A DNA stretch of 6,780 bases from Bryobacterales bacterium (GTDB lineage Bacteria; Acidobacteriota; Terriglobia; Bryobacterales; Bryobacteraceae). Both the position numbers and the translations under genes were made by a program. The DNA is taken from contig JALOKO010000217.1 of the NCBI GenBank assembly GCA_025456495.1, forward strand, positions 1 through 6,780, given 5' to 3'. The notes under the pieces are model-generated. The model was given only the letters and a program-made list of their open reading frames with translations, ran no database searches and was not told the origin of the DNA. Shown here piece by piece: positions 1-6,499 of this stretch (its first letter is position 1; each line of letters begins with the position of its first letter).

Positions 1-660
1 CTTGCCGGTGCCCAGGTCATAGATCAACGATTCCAGGCTGGCTTCCGGTTTGCGCGAGAACACGACGAAGAGCTTTTCCTCGCCCGCCTGTTCATCGAAG
101 GTGAACACATATCCGGCCGGGATGGTGGTCACCTTGCCTGCGGCGATGTAGTTCCTGCCGCCATCGACATCCGGCGAGGGGAATAGGGGCTTCCAGGCCC
201 CGCTTGAGCCCCGGGTGACGATGTAGAGGTAGCCAGGCTCATTGGCCTCCACGGCTACCTGGATGCGGTCACCAGAGCGGAAGACCGTATCCACGGGCAC
301 TTCCTGGGCATTGGCGCCCACGCGCTTGATGATGGTGTAGCGCAGCCCCAGCGGCTTCAGGTCAGCCGGCAGATAGCCCGCCCGCAGCAGTTGCGATTCG
401 CTCTGGTTGCGGGCGATTTCCGCCGGGGGCGCCTTTTGCTTTTCGATCTTGCGCGCCACCTCCACCGGAGCGGGGCGTCGCGGCGCGTTCGCCTGTGACG
501 GCCGGGAAGGGGTGGCTGCTTTGGCCATGGTTGCTTGCTTGGCGGCAGGCACGAAGAACAACTCGCGCGCCGTCAGCCGTTCCGCGGGCGGCAGTCCTTG
601 TGCAAGGGCCAAACTGGCCAAGCCAGCCAACATCAGCGAAATTCTCAACGTCTTGCTCAT
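1..660 (-). CDS. Secreted DUF4384 domain protein, C-terminus cut by window edge
   Basis: The reading frame opens at the ATG at 660-658 and runs without a stop to base 1, giving the first 220 residues. Residues 1-20 form a clear signal peptide (MSK basic start, hydrophobic core, cleavage likely after ALA-20), so the product is exported. Residues 27-37 (RLTARELFFVP) resemble a segment often preceding this domain. Residues 40-85 are an Ala/Pro/Lys/Arg-rich, low-complexity linker. Residues about 121-203 read as DUF4384: VPVDTVFRSGDRIQV, then PGYLYIVTRG, a GxWKPLFPSP stretch and a final LFVVFSRKP strand, a beta-rich fold of unknown function. In Acidobacteria this domain occurs alone or with caspase-like peptidase domains; the missing C-terminus could hold more. 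The gene follows the TPR kinase on the same strand after 261 bp, so co-transcription or a private promoter are both possible. An AAGGA site 8 bp upstream supports this start. The domain call is by recognition of sequence pattern. Confidence 0.85.
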   Translation of the reverse strand, partial: MSKTLRISLMLAGLASLALAQGLPPAERLTARELFFVPAAKQATMAKAATPSRPSQANAPRRPAPVEVARKIEKQKAPPAEIARNQSESQLLRAGYLPADLKPLGLRYTIIKRVGANAQEVPVDTVFRSGDRIQVAVEANEPGYLYIVTRGSSGAWKPLFPSPDVDGGRNYIAAGKVTTIPAGYVFTFDEQAGEEKLFVVFSRKPEASLESLIYDLGTGK

Positions 661-668
661 CTTCGGTT

Positions 669-673
669 TCCTT
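669..673 (-). promoter_or_regulatory. Ribosome binding site of the DUF4384 gene
   Basis: On the minus strand AAGGA lies 8 bases before the ATG at 660. This is good Shine-Dalgarno spacing, and it fixes the start directly in front of the signal peptide. Confidence 0.7.
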
Positions 674-856
674 AATCCGTGGGAAGGCGATCCTGGTTGC
701 AGCAGGCGGGAAAGGTCCACTGTGCCTGCCGATGGGACGCACCGGGCGCTACCAGCGTTGCTCCCCGGCTCGCCACGCGCTTCCTGGCGTCTTAACCTCC
801 ATCACCCAGCGAGAAGGGAAAAAACGCGATCACCTTGTGCCCTCATTCTATCTCTG

Positions 857-909
857 CGATTTCCAGGGGGGAAGCGGATCTTGTGCCTAGTACTATGTTG
901 CGGAAATCG
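857..909. repeat. 8-bp perfect inverted repeat downstream of the kinase stop
   Basis: CGATTTCC at 857-864 is the exact reverse complement of GGAAATCG at 902-909, with 37 bases between the arms. It begins about 12 bases after the kinase stop codon on the minus strand. The loop is long and no U-rich tail follows, so it is not a classical terminator. It could be an RNA fold at the 3' end of the kinase message, an operator pair, or chance. Confidence 0.35.
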
Positions 910-921
910 GCTGAGCGACCA

Positions 922-3900
922 TTATTGCGGCGGCGCGGGTGGCGCTTGACGTGGGCTGGCTGCCAGGGAAGAGGGCTGCCGGAGCCCGGTTTCGGCCAGC
1001 CATTGGACGGCCTGCCGGGTGAGTTGGGCGTCATCACCCAGGGTGCCTTGCAGCCGGGAGTGCGCCGTTCGCAGCAGTACCGCTGCGTCCTCTTTTCGCC
1101 CCTGCCGCAGCAGGCTGGCGCCCAACACGCTTTGCACTTCGGCAATCTCCCAGTGCCCGGCGGGGAGCTTGGCTTGCCGGATGGCAAGGGCGCGTTGCAA
1201 CAGGTCCTCAGCGGCGGCGGGGTTCCCTAGCTTCAATTGGCAGTACCCCATCCCCAGCAGCGGCACACTCACTGCCGGATGGTCAGCGCCCAGCCGGGCC
1301 TGACGAATGGCATAGGATTCCTCGTGCAGCTTCTGTGCTTCCCGGTAACGATCCTGATCTCGCAACAGAATTCCCAGTCCATCCAGGGCTACTGCAACCA
1401 GCGGATGATCCTCGCCCTGCACCTTGCGGCGGATGGCCAGCGATTGCCGGAGGTGCCGCTCGGCAAGCTCCCACTCCTGCTTTGCTCCGTAGGATCTACC
1501 TAGATTGTTGAGGGTATCGGCGACATCGCGGGTTTCTTCGCCCACCACGCGACGTTGCCGTTCCAGCGCGTCCTGGTAAATGACGATGGCGCCGTCGAAG
1601 TCTCGCTGCTGGAAGCGCACGACGCCGAGGTTGTTCAGGATGCGCATTGTCGAAAGATGATCGGGGCCGCTTACCTTGGTGCGAATCCGCAGCGCCTCCA
1701 CAAAGTTACGCTCGGCCGTCGGATAGTCCCCAAGGGAATAGGCCACCGTGGCGCGGTTGTTCAGCACATTGCCCAGCGAGGGATGGTCCTCTCCTAACAC
1801 CTTCCGATAGATGCGGATGGCGTTGTCCATGGCCGCAGCGGCCTCAGGGAAACGTCCCTGGTCGCGGAGGGCGATGCCGATGGCGCTCCAGTCCACCCCT
1901 ACCTCGGGATGCTCTTCGCCGTAGATCTGACGGGACAACACAAGGCTCTGCCGCGCGGTCTGCTCTGCATCCACGTGATTTCCTTTCCGGGCATGATAGC
2001 CGGAGAGGGCCAGGGTGGCGTCACGCAAGATGCGGCGCCGCTCGGGCAACTGCTTACGGCTGAGCGACTGTGACTGCTCAAAGGCGTCGCGGGCCTCAGT
2101 GTACGCCGACCGCGATAGCGCCAGGATTCCCCGGTCCACTAGTGCCGCCGCCAGTTCGGTTTCGCCTTTCACGCCTTGGGACTGGAATACGGCGATCGCC
2201 TGCCGCATGAAGTCATGGGCAGCGGAGTAGTCGCCCCTAGTTTCCAGCATCTTCGACTGGCTAAGGAGGCTGCGTGCGGTTTCCAGATGCTGGTTGCCGA
2301 ACAAACGGCGCCGGGTGGCAAGCGCCTCCTGGATGAGGGGTTCGGCCGCGGCGGAATCGCCCAGGGCCAGAAAGGCGCGTCCAATGGCGTTCTGCAATCG
2401 CGCCTGAATGGCGGGTTGGTCGCTGAGTTCGTGCTGCACGCGCCGCGCCCCACGCTGCAGTAGACGCGCTGCGCTGACGTTGCGCTCAGTGGCGGTCATC
2501 GGGTCAGCTGAGCGAAACAGCTCTTCCAGGAAGCGGGCTGCCGCTTCCGAGGAGGCCGCCTCATCCCGGGCTCGCGACGCCTCCTCAATCGCCAGCAATT
2601 CGGCGCTTGTGGCGCGCGTGCTGTAGTCCTGGGCGATGCGTTCGTTGCGTTCTGCCTCAGTGCGTTGACGCTCCGCAATCTGCCGCGCGGTTTCGGCTTC
2701 CCGCAGCGCGGCAACGGCCCGGTCGCGCTGCGCCGCCGTCTGACGAGCCTGGAAATCCAATCCCCAAAGGCCGCTGCTTACCACCAGCGCAAAGGCGGCG
2801 GCAACAGGGAGGAAGGCCTTGTGCCGTCGAAGAAAACGCGAGGCGTTGTACTGCCAGGTGCGATTCCGCGCCAGAACCGGATAGCAGTGGAGATGGCGTT
2901 CTATGTCGGCCGCCAGATGCTCCACCGACGCATAACGGTCAGCCGGCTGCTTGCGCATCGCCTTCAGGACGATGGCGTCCAGGTCGCGCGAAAGGCCGGG
3001 GGCCAACGCGCTGGGACGCAGGGGTTCGTCCTCGCAAATCGCCTTCTGCAGGGTGTAGCTTTCTGACTCCGTGCTCTGGAACGGGCGCGTCTTGGTGAGC
3101 AGTTCGTACAGCAGCACGCCCAGGGAGTACACGTCGCTGGCCGTCGTAATGGCCTTGCCGCGAATCTGCTCCGGGCTGGCATAGGCGGGTGTCATCATGC
3201 GCGCGGCCGCCTCGGTGCGCACGGGGTCAACGCCCGCCGCCGCGGCGTCCAACAGCTTTGCAATGCCGAAGTCCAGCAGTTTGGGCTCGCCCTGTGGAGT
3301 CACCAACAAGTTGCCGGGCTTGATGTCCCGATGGACCACCAGATTCTGGTGCGCGAAATAGACCGCGGCGCAGGCCTTGCAGAACAGCCGCAGCCGCTCA
3401 GCAACTGGCAGTTTCAGGCGCTGGCAATATGCGGTGATGGGCTCACCGTTGACATATTCCATCACCAGGTAGGGGGTGCCGTCCGGACTATTGCCGCCAT
3501 CCAGAACCTGGGCAATGTTGGGGTGGTGCAGGTTGGCCAGAATCTGGCGTTCAGCGCGAAAGCGGGCCAGCAGCGTGCGGTCCGCTTGGCAGCGTGTGGC
3601 TAGCTTCAGCGCCACCTGCAGGCGAAACTCTCCGTGACGCTCAGCCAGATACACCGTGCCCATGCCGCCCTGGCCCAGTTCGCCAAGGATGCGATACGGC
3701 CCAATCGTGGTGGGTGCTGAGGGGTGTACCAGCAGCGCCGCCTCACTGGAAATGACGTTGCGAATGGCCGTGTCGTCCTCAGCGGCTTCCGCCAGCAGCG
3801 CCTCTACCTCCTGGCGGATCTCCACTTCGTTGGCGCCGCAATTGGCGCGCAGAAAGGCGTCGCGTTCCGTTGGCGGTTTGGCCAGTGCTTCCTCAAACAG

Positions 3901-3933
3901 TGCGCGCATGCGCTGCCAGTGTGCGGTTGCCAT
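922..3933 (-). CDS. Membrane Ser/Thr protein kinase with extracytoplasmic TPR array
   Basis: Predicted 1003-residue Hanks-type Ser/Thr kinase. Residues 1-60 are an N-terminal helical segment beginning MATAHWQRMRALFEEAL, usual for acidobacterial kinases of this class. The kinase domain spans about 80-350: glycine loop GQGGMGTVY from residue 87, ATP lysine K110 (VALKLA), helix-C glutamate near E128, catalytic HRDIKPGN with D203, DFG at 221-223, and SPE at 253-255 in the APE position. All catalytic residues are present, and it is an RD kinase. One membrane helix lies at about 373-392, preceded by FLRRHK, so the positive-inside rule puts the kinase in the cytoplasm. A charged Ala/Glu/Arg-rich coiled coil covers about 393-470, then tetratricopeptide repeats of kinesin-light-chain style run to about 965, presumably extracytoplasmic. 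An in-frame ATG 93 bp upstream (4026) exists, but AGGGGA before 3933 and the family-like N-terminus favour 3933. The sigma gene is divergent; phosphorylation of that factor is inferred. Confidence 0.93.
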   Translation of the reverse strand: MATAHWQRMRALFEEALAKPPTERDAFLRANCGANEVEIRQEVEALLAEAAEDDTAIRNVISSEAALLVHPSAPTTIGPYRILGELGQGGMGTVYLAERHGEFRLQVALKLATRCQADRTLLARFRAERQILANLHHPNIAQVLDGGNSPDGTPYLVMEYVNGEPITAYCQRLKLPVAERLRLFCKACAAVYFAHQNLVVHRDIKPGNLLVTPQGEPKLLDFGIAKLLDAAAAGVDPVRTEAAARMMTPAYASPEQIRGKAITTASDVYSLGVLLYELLTKTRPFQSTESESYTLQKAICEDEPLRPSALAPGLSRDLDAIVLKAMRKQPADRYASVEHLAADIERHLHCYPVLARNRTWQYNASRFLRRHKAFLPVAAAFALVVSSGLWGLDFQARQTAAQRDRAVAALREAETARQIAERQRTEAERNERIAQDYSTRATSAELLAIEEASRARDEAASSEAAARFLEELFRSADPMTATERNVSAARLLQRGARRVQHELSDQPAIQARLQNAIGRAFLALGDSAAAEPLIQEALATRRRLFGNQHLETARSLLSQSKMLETRGDYSAAHDFMRQAIAVFQSQGVKGETELAAALVDRGILALSRSAYTEARDAFEQSQSLSRKQLPERRRILRDATLALSGYHARKGNHVDAEQTARQSLVLSRQIYGEEHPEVGVDWSAIGIALRDQGRFPEAAAAMDNAIRIYRKVLGEDHPSLGNVLNNRATVAYSLGDYPTAERNFVEALRIRTKVSGPDHLSTMRILNNLGVVRFQQRDFDGAIVIYQDALERQRRVVGEETRDVADTLNNLGRSYGAKQEWELAERHLRQSLAIRRKVQGEDHPLVAVALDGLGILLRDQDRYREAQKLHEESYAIRQARLGADHPAVSVPLLGMGYCQLKLGNPAAAEDLLQRALAIRQAKLPAGHWEIAEVQSVLGASLLRQGRKEDAAVLLRTAHSRLQGTLGDDAQLTRQAVQWLAETGLRQPSSLAASPRQAPPAPPQ

Positions 3934-3936
3934 GGA

Positions 3937-3942
3937 TCCCCT
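3937..3942 (-). promoter_or_regulatory. Ribosome binding site choosing the kinase start
   Basis: AGGGGA on the minus strand lies about 4 bases before the ATG at 3933-3931. The in-frame ATGs further upstream (3966 and 4026) lack a comparable purine-rich site, so this element decides the shorter start. Confidence 0.6.
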
Positions 3943-3980
3943 GAAATCCTGCAGTGCGGCCGTCATCGGTTGAGGCAAGC

Positions 3981-3998
3981 AACCAAGCTCAAACCAAG
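3981..3998. repeat. AACCAAG direct repeat at 11-bp spacing
   Basis: AACCAAG occurs at 3981-3987 and again at 3992-3998, the copies starting 11 bp apart, about one helical turn. This geometry is typical of tandem binding half-sites. The second copy overlaps the left arm of the neighbouring dyad. A function is not shown by sequence alone. Confidence 0.4.
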
Positions 3999-4019
3999 TC
4001 AGCCTCGGGGCTGAACTGG
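3994..4019. repeat. 26-bp imperfect dyad, possible operator or leader hairpin
   Basis: The left arm CCAAGTCAGCC (3994-4004) and the reverse complement of the right arm, CCAGTTCAGCC (4009-4019), agree at 9 of 11 positions around a TCGG spacer. The inner five pairs CAGCC/GGCTG are perfect. It sits 61 bp upstream of the kinase ATG and 81 bp upstream of the sigma ATG, suitable for an operator acting on both genes or for an RNA hairpin in a kinase leader. Confidence 0.45.
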
Positions 4020-4086
4020 GGCGCACTTGCCTTAGCCCTGCCGTGAGCCTGCCCGGCTGCCATCCTCGCTTACCCTAGAAATACCC

Positions 4087-4090
4087 GGAG
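4087..4090 (+). promoter_or_regulatory. Ribosome binding site for the upstream sigma start
   Basis: GGAG lies 9 bases before the ATG at 4100. The alternative ATG at 4208 has only a weak site (GTGGA, or a GGA too close to the start). The site is the main reason for choosing 4100, although family length speaks for 4208. Confidence 0.45.
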
Positions 4091-4099
4091 ACGCACGCA

Positions 4100-4810
4100 A
4101 TGCTGTCATCATACCTGGATTCGGTGTGCGTATCCGCAGTTGCGGCGCCTGCGCACGAGCCCTTCCGGGCATCGGACAAGCCGTTCCGGGCAGTGGACTA
4201 TCTGGAAATGCGTCAACCGCCACAGGAAACCGTCACCGGTTTATTGCACGCCTGGCGCCATGGCGACGCCCAGGCCCTGGAATCGCTGCTGCCGCTGATC
4301 TACGATCAACTGCACCGGATCGCCAGCCATGCCTTCGCGCGGGAGTCCAACCAGGTCACGTTGCAGCCAACGGCGCTCATCAATGAGCTGTTCGTACGCA
4401 TGTTGAAGAGCGACATCCGGGTGGAGAACCGGGTCCACTTTTTCGCGATCTGCGCGCGGGTGATGCGCGCCATTCTGGTGGACCATGCGCGGTTACGTAA
4501 TCGCGCCAAGCGGGGCGGGGAATTCACGCGGGTGACCCTGCACGTTGACCCAGCCGCAGCCAGCACCGGGCTTGAGTTTGAGGAACTCAACCAAGTGCTA
4601 GACCGCCTGAAGGACAACGATCCACGCCTGCTGGAGGTGGTGGAGATGCACTACTTCGGCGGCCTGACGCACGAGGAGATCGCCAGCGCCCTCACGGTCT
4701 CACCCGCAACCGTCTACCGCGATCTGAAACTGGCCAAAGCCTGGATCCGCAAGGAGCTGAAACTGGCTGCTAAATCCAGCGTGCCGCTGCTAAGGGAAGA
4801 AGAGACTTAG
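4100..4810 (+). CDS. ECF-type RNA polymerase sigma factor (TIGR02999-like)
   Basis: Encodes 236 residues in the style of the sigma-70 subfamily often paired with Ser/Thr kinases in Acidobacteria and Planctomycetes. Region 2 spans about 47-138: HAWRHGDAQALESLLPLIYDQL, LQPTALINELFVRML and the basic VHFFAICARVMRAILVDHARLRNRAKRGG stretch, which should bind core polymerase and the -10 element. Region 4 spans about 174-222, with a helix-turn-helix in GLTHEEIASALTVSPATVYRDLKLAKAWI that should read the -35 element. Where ordinary ECF factors carry an acidic DAED-type motif in region 2.2, this one reads QPTA, with T91. Residues 1-36 are an unusual extension with a PFRA-SD / PFRA-VD repeat. A start at 4208 (MRQPPQETV) would give 200 residues, nearer the usual length. 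The gene is divergent from the kinase and its last 21 bp overlap the convergent hydrolase. No anti-sigma gene is visible. Family is firm; start and target promoters are open. Confidence 0.92.
   Translation: MLSSYLDSVCVSAVAAPAHEPFRASDKPFRAVDYLEMRQPPQETVTGLLHAWRHGDAQALESLLPLIYDQLHRIASHAFARESNQVTLQPTALINELFVRMLKSDIRVENRVHFFAICARVMRAILVDHARLRNRAKRGGEFTRVTLHVDPAAASTGLEFEELNQVLDRLKDNDPRLLEVVEMHYFGGLTHEEIASALTVSPATVYRDLKLAKAWIRKELKLAAKSSVPLLREEET
4790..4810. other. Tail-to-tail coding overlap of sigma and hydrolase genes
   Basis: The sigma stop TAG ends at 4810 and the hydrolase stop TAG (minus) occupies 4792-4790, so the same 21 bp encode the final sigma residues (REEET) and the final hydrolase residues (LSLFFP). 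No terminator hairpin is visible here, so the two transcripts must run into each other's genes. Confidence 0.85.
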
Positions 4811-6499
4811 CGGATTCGCCTCCACCCCATCCACCACCAGGCGCAGTTCCACAGTTCCCCGGCCACTCAATTCGCCGGGCAGCTCCACATTCACTTGATC
4901 TAAGCCCGCGAAACTACTGTGTGCTCCGGCGAAGGTGACGGGAGCCGACGCATTCCCCACCGTCGCAACCGCGCCCTGCAGGCTGCTGCGTCCGCGGATG
5001 CCCGTGCCGAAGAGTTCCAAAAACAGCCGCTCGCCCGCCGCAAGTGGCGCGATGGGTGTGGGCCGGTAGCGTTGGGCGCTCTCGTCCCACTCCGCCGCTG
5101 CTTGCAGGTGACGGTCACCCCCGGGGCCGATCCGCAACAGCCACGCGGCAGGCGCACCGGCCCCATCCCCGTTTGCGGCGAACAAGCCCGGCCGCACCGC
5201 AGCCACCTGTACGGCGGTCTCCCTGCGGCCGCTGTGTGGCGAATGCACGGTAAGTGTGGCAGCGCCCACGGCCAGCCCGCTGGGAAGCACGTAGTTCACC
5301 TGCCCGGGCGAGACGAACAGCAACCCGCAGTCCGCAAGTCGGCCAGCAGAGTCTCTCACCTGCACGCGCACTTCACCCAACTCAGTGGGTAGGGGCTGCT
5401 GGGTGGCGCTCATGACGTCCTGAGACAACTGCGCGCCAAAGGCGGAGACGATCATTGCGGCAGTGACCGGACCGGCCTGGAAGCTGGCCGCGGACACATG
5501 CGCCACGGGTCCCGCGGCTTCCTCCTCTGCCAGCAGATGCTCCCACACTGGACGATAGACCGGACGCCCATCCGGCAGGCGGTCCAGCCTGGCATCCGTC
5601 ACAATGGCCCCGTGATGGTTGCCGCTGGTGGCCGCGCGATTGCTGTAAAGAGAGTGCGAACGATAGGGTGGCGGGCCGTCCTCTACCCGTTGCGGCGCGC
5701 CGTACACATCCATGCCCAGCGCGGGCCAGATGTGCGTCAGCAGCGTGCTGAAGCGAACGAACTCGTCGGCCTCATGGGTGAAGGCGCGGAAGGCCGCAGG
5801 CGGCGTGGCCGAGGGTGCGGTTATCCAGTTGGCCGGCCGCTGCAGCAGGCCGCTCCAGTCCATCGCCGCGAACATCAACACCCGGCGTACCCGGCGTGTC
5901 TTTCCCAGGATGCCGGCATGGCCGCCCCCCTGCGAGTGGCCTGCCAGCACGGTTCGTGCCCATGTAATCTGACTGCCGTCCAGGTACTGCTGCCATCCAT
6001 CGCCGGGGTGATCTGCCTGCAGCCGCAGCAGCAGCTTCCGTAGACGATTCTCAATCGAGTTGGCGCGACTGACGTCCACCAGTGGCGATCGGTCGATGCC
6101 GTCAATCACCTCCATGCGCGCATCGCCGTAGCAATCCAGGTTGCGGTTCAAGCCGCCGCACAGCGTGTTGATGGCATCGGGATTCTTGTAGCTCAGCCCG
6201 ATGGCGTGATAGCCCAGTTCCGCTGCCGTGCGGACAATCTCCCGGTAATCCAGGGGCCTGCCGCCCGTGCCGGCGAAGAAGACAAACAGCTCACCGCGGG
6301 CCGCCCCCTGCGGGTCCGCAGCATCCTGGCGCCTCCAGGCCACGAAGTGGGGAGACAGGAACTCGCGGATTTCAGGGTCGGTGCTGTCGGGCGCAACAAA
6401 CTGCTCCCGCACGGCGCACTGGCCGCTACCAGCGCTCCACAGCGCCAGCAGAAGGAGTACCCCAACCCAACGCTTCCCCATGGCTGCTTTCCATCCCAT
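4790..6499 (-). CDS. Exported alpha/beta hydrolase with Soli_cterm (TIGR03437) domain
   Basis: Encodes 569 residues. The N-terminus is a signal peptide (basic KR, then WVGVLLLLALWSAG), with cleavage probably between residues 22 and 29. Residues about 45-325 look like an alpha/beta hydrolase: the LFVFFAGTGGRP strand and turn (71-82) would supply the oxyanion hole, GHSQGG at 187-192 is the nucleophile elbow with S189, an acidic member may lie in FTHEADEF (240-247), and H295 or H296 in GNHHGAIV is the likely catalytic histidine. It recalls the BPSS1187-type putative lipases. Residues about 333-569 match the Solibacter C-terminal domain pattern: VSAASF, IVSAFGAQLSQ, LFVSPGQVNYVLPSGL, ELFGTGI, and AGLDQVNVELPGEL. 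That domain is beta-rich and of unknown role, and occurs on many exported acidobacterial proteins. An AGGA site precedes 6499; M7 (6481) is an alternative start. The substrate cannot be told. The last 21 bp overlap the sigma gene on the other strand. Confidence 0.88.
   Translation of the reverse strand: MGWKAAMGKRWVGVLLLLALWSAGSGQCAVREQFVAPDSTDPEIREFLSPHFVAWRRQDAADPQGAARGELFVFFAGTGGRPLDYREIVRTAAELGYHAIGLSYKNPDAINTLCGGLNRNLDCYGDARMEVIDGIDRSPLVDVSRANSIENRLRKLLLRLQADHPGDGWQQYLDGSQITWARTVLAGHSQGGGHAGILGKTRRVRRVLMFAAMDWSGLLQRPANWITAPSATPPAAFRAFTHEADEFVRFSTLLTHIWPALGMDVYGAPQRVEDGPPPYRSHSLYSNRAATSGNHHGAIVTDARLDRLPDGRPVYRPVWEHLLAEEEAAGPVAHVSAASFQAGPVTAAMIVSAFGAQLSQDVMSATQQPLPTELGEVRVQVRDSAGRLADCGLLFVSPGQVNYVLPSGLAVGAATLTVHSPHSGRRETAVQVAAVRPGLFAANGDGAGAPAAWLLRIGPGGDRHLQAAAEWDESAQRYRPTPIAPLAAGERLFLELFGTGIRGRSSLQGAVATVGNASAPVTFAGAHSSFAGLDQVNVELPGELSGRGTVELRLVVDGVEANPLSLFFP

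Larger units (their letters stand above)
661..921. other. Noncoding leader between kinase and DUF4384 genes
   Basis: This 261-bp stretch holds no supportable gene. Read on the minus strand it contains, in order: an inverted repeat (arms at 902-909 and 857-864), a GGCACAAG word at 887-880, a -10-like TAGAAT at 850-845, a second GGCACAAG at 841-834, a run of six T at 825-820 or close by, and the Shine-Dalgarno site at 673-669. The TAGAAT hexamer has no convincing -35 partner at 17 bp (the six bases there are pyrimidine-rich). No hairpin directly precedes the T run, so I do not call a terminator. The spacing would allow a separate promoter for the DUF4384 gene or a long untranslated leader. Confidence 0.5.
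3934..4099. promoter_or_regulatory. Divergent control region of kinase and sigma genes
   Basis: The kinase (minus) and the sigma factor (plus) start from opposite ends of this 166-bp gap, so both promoters must lie here or within the first codons. The region carries a direct repeat AACCAAG (3981-3987 and 3992-3998) and an imperfect dyad (3994-4019). I cannot identify a convincing -35/-10 pair for either gene. TACCCT and TAGAAAT near 4071-4082 are the only AT-richer words before the sigma start, and they lack a -35 partner. Confidence 0.5.

Noticed and set aside
816..828. Run of six T on the minus strand, considered as a terminator after the kinase gene.
   Set aside because: No stable GC-rich hairpin lies immediately before it.
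661..850. Very short minus-strand ORFs in the leader (14 codons from the ATG at 846-844; 17 codons from an ATG near 801-799).
   Set aside because: Neither has a convincing ribosome binding site or recognisable sequence; short ORFs of this size are expected by chance.
3934..4026. Longer kinase start adding 31 residues (ATG at 4026, or 3966).
   Set aside because: The extra residues do not look like this family's N-terminus, there is no good Shine-Dalgarno site, and the stretch overlaps the dyad and repeats. AGGGGA supports 3933.
4071..4082. TACCCT/TAGAAAT as a -10 box for the sigma gene.
   Set aside because: No matching -35 hexamer at 16-18 bp, and -10 words in this phylum are not well enough known to call one alone.
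922..6499. Many overlapping open frames of 60-181 codons on both strands inside the kinase, sigma and hydrolase genes.
   Set aside because: They are opposite-strand or shifted-frame shadows of high-GC genes, with low-complexity Arg/Pro/Ala-rich products and no recognisable domains.
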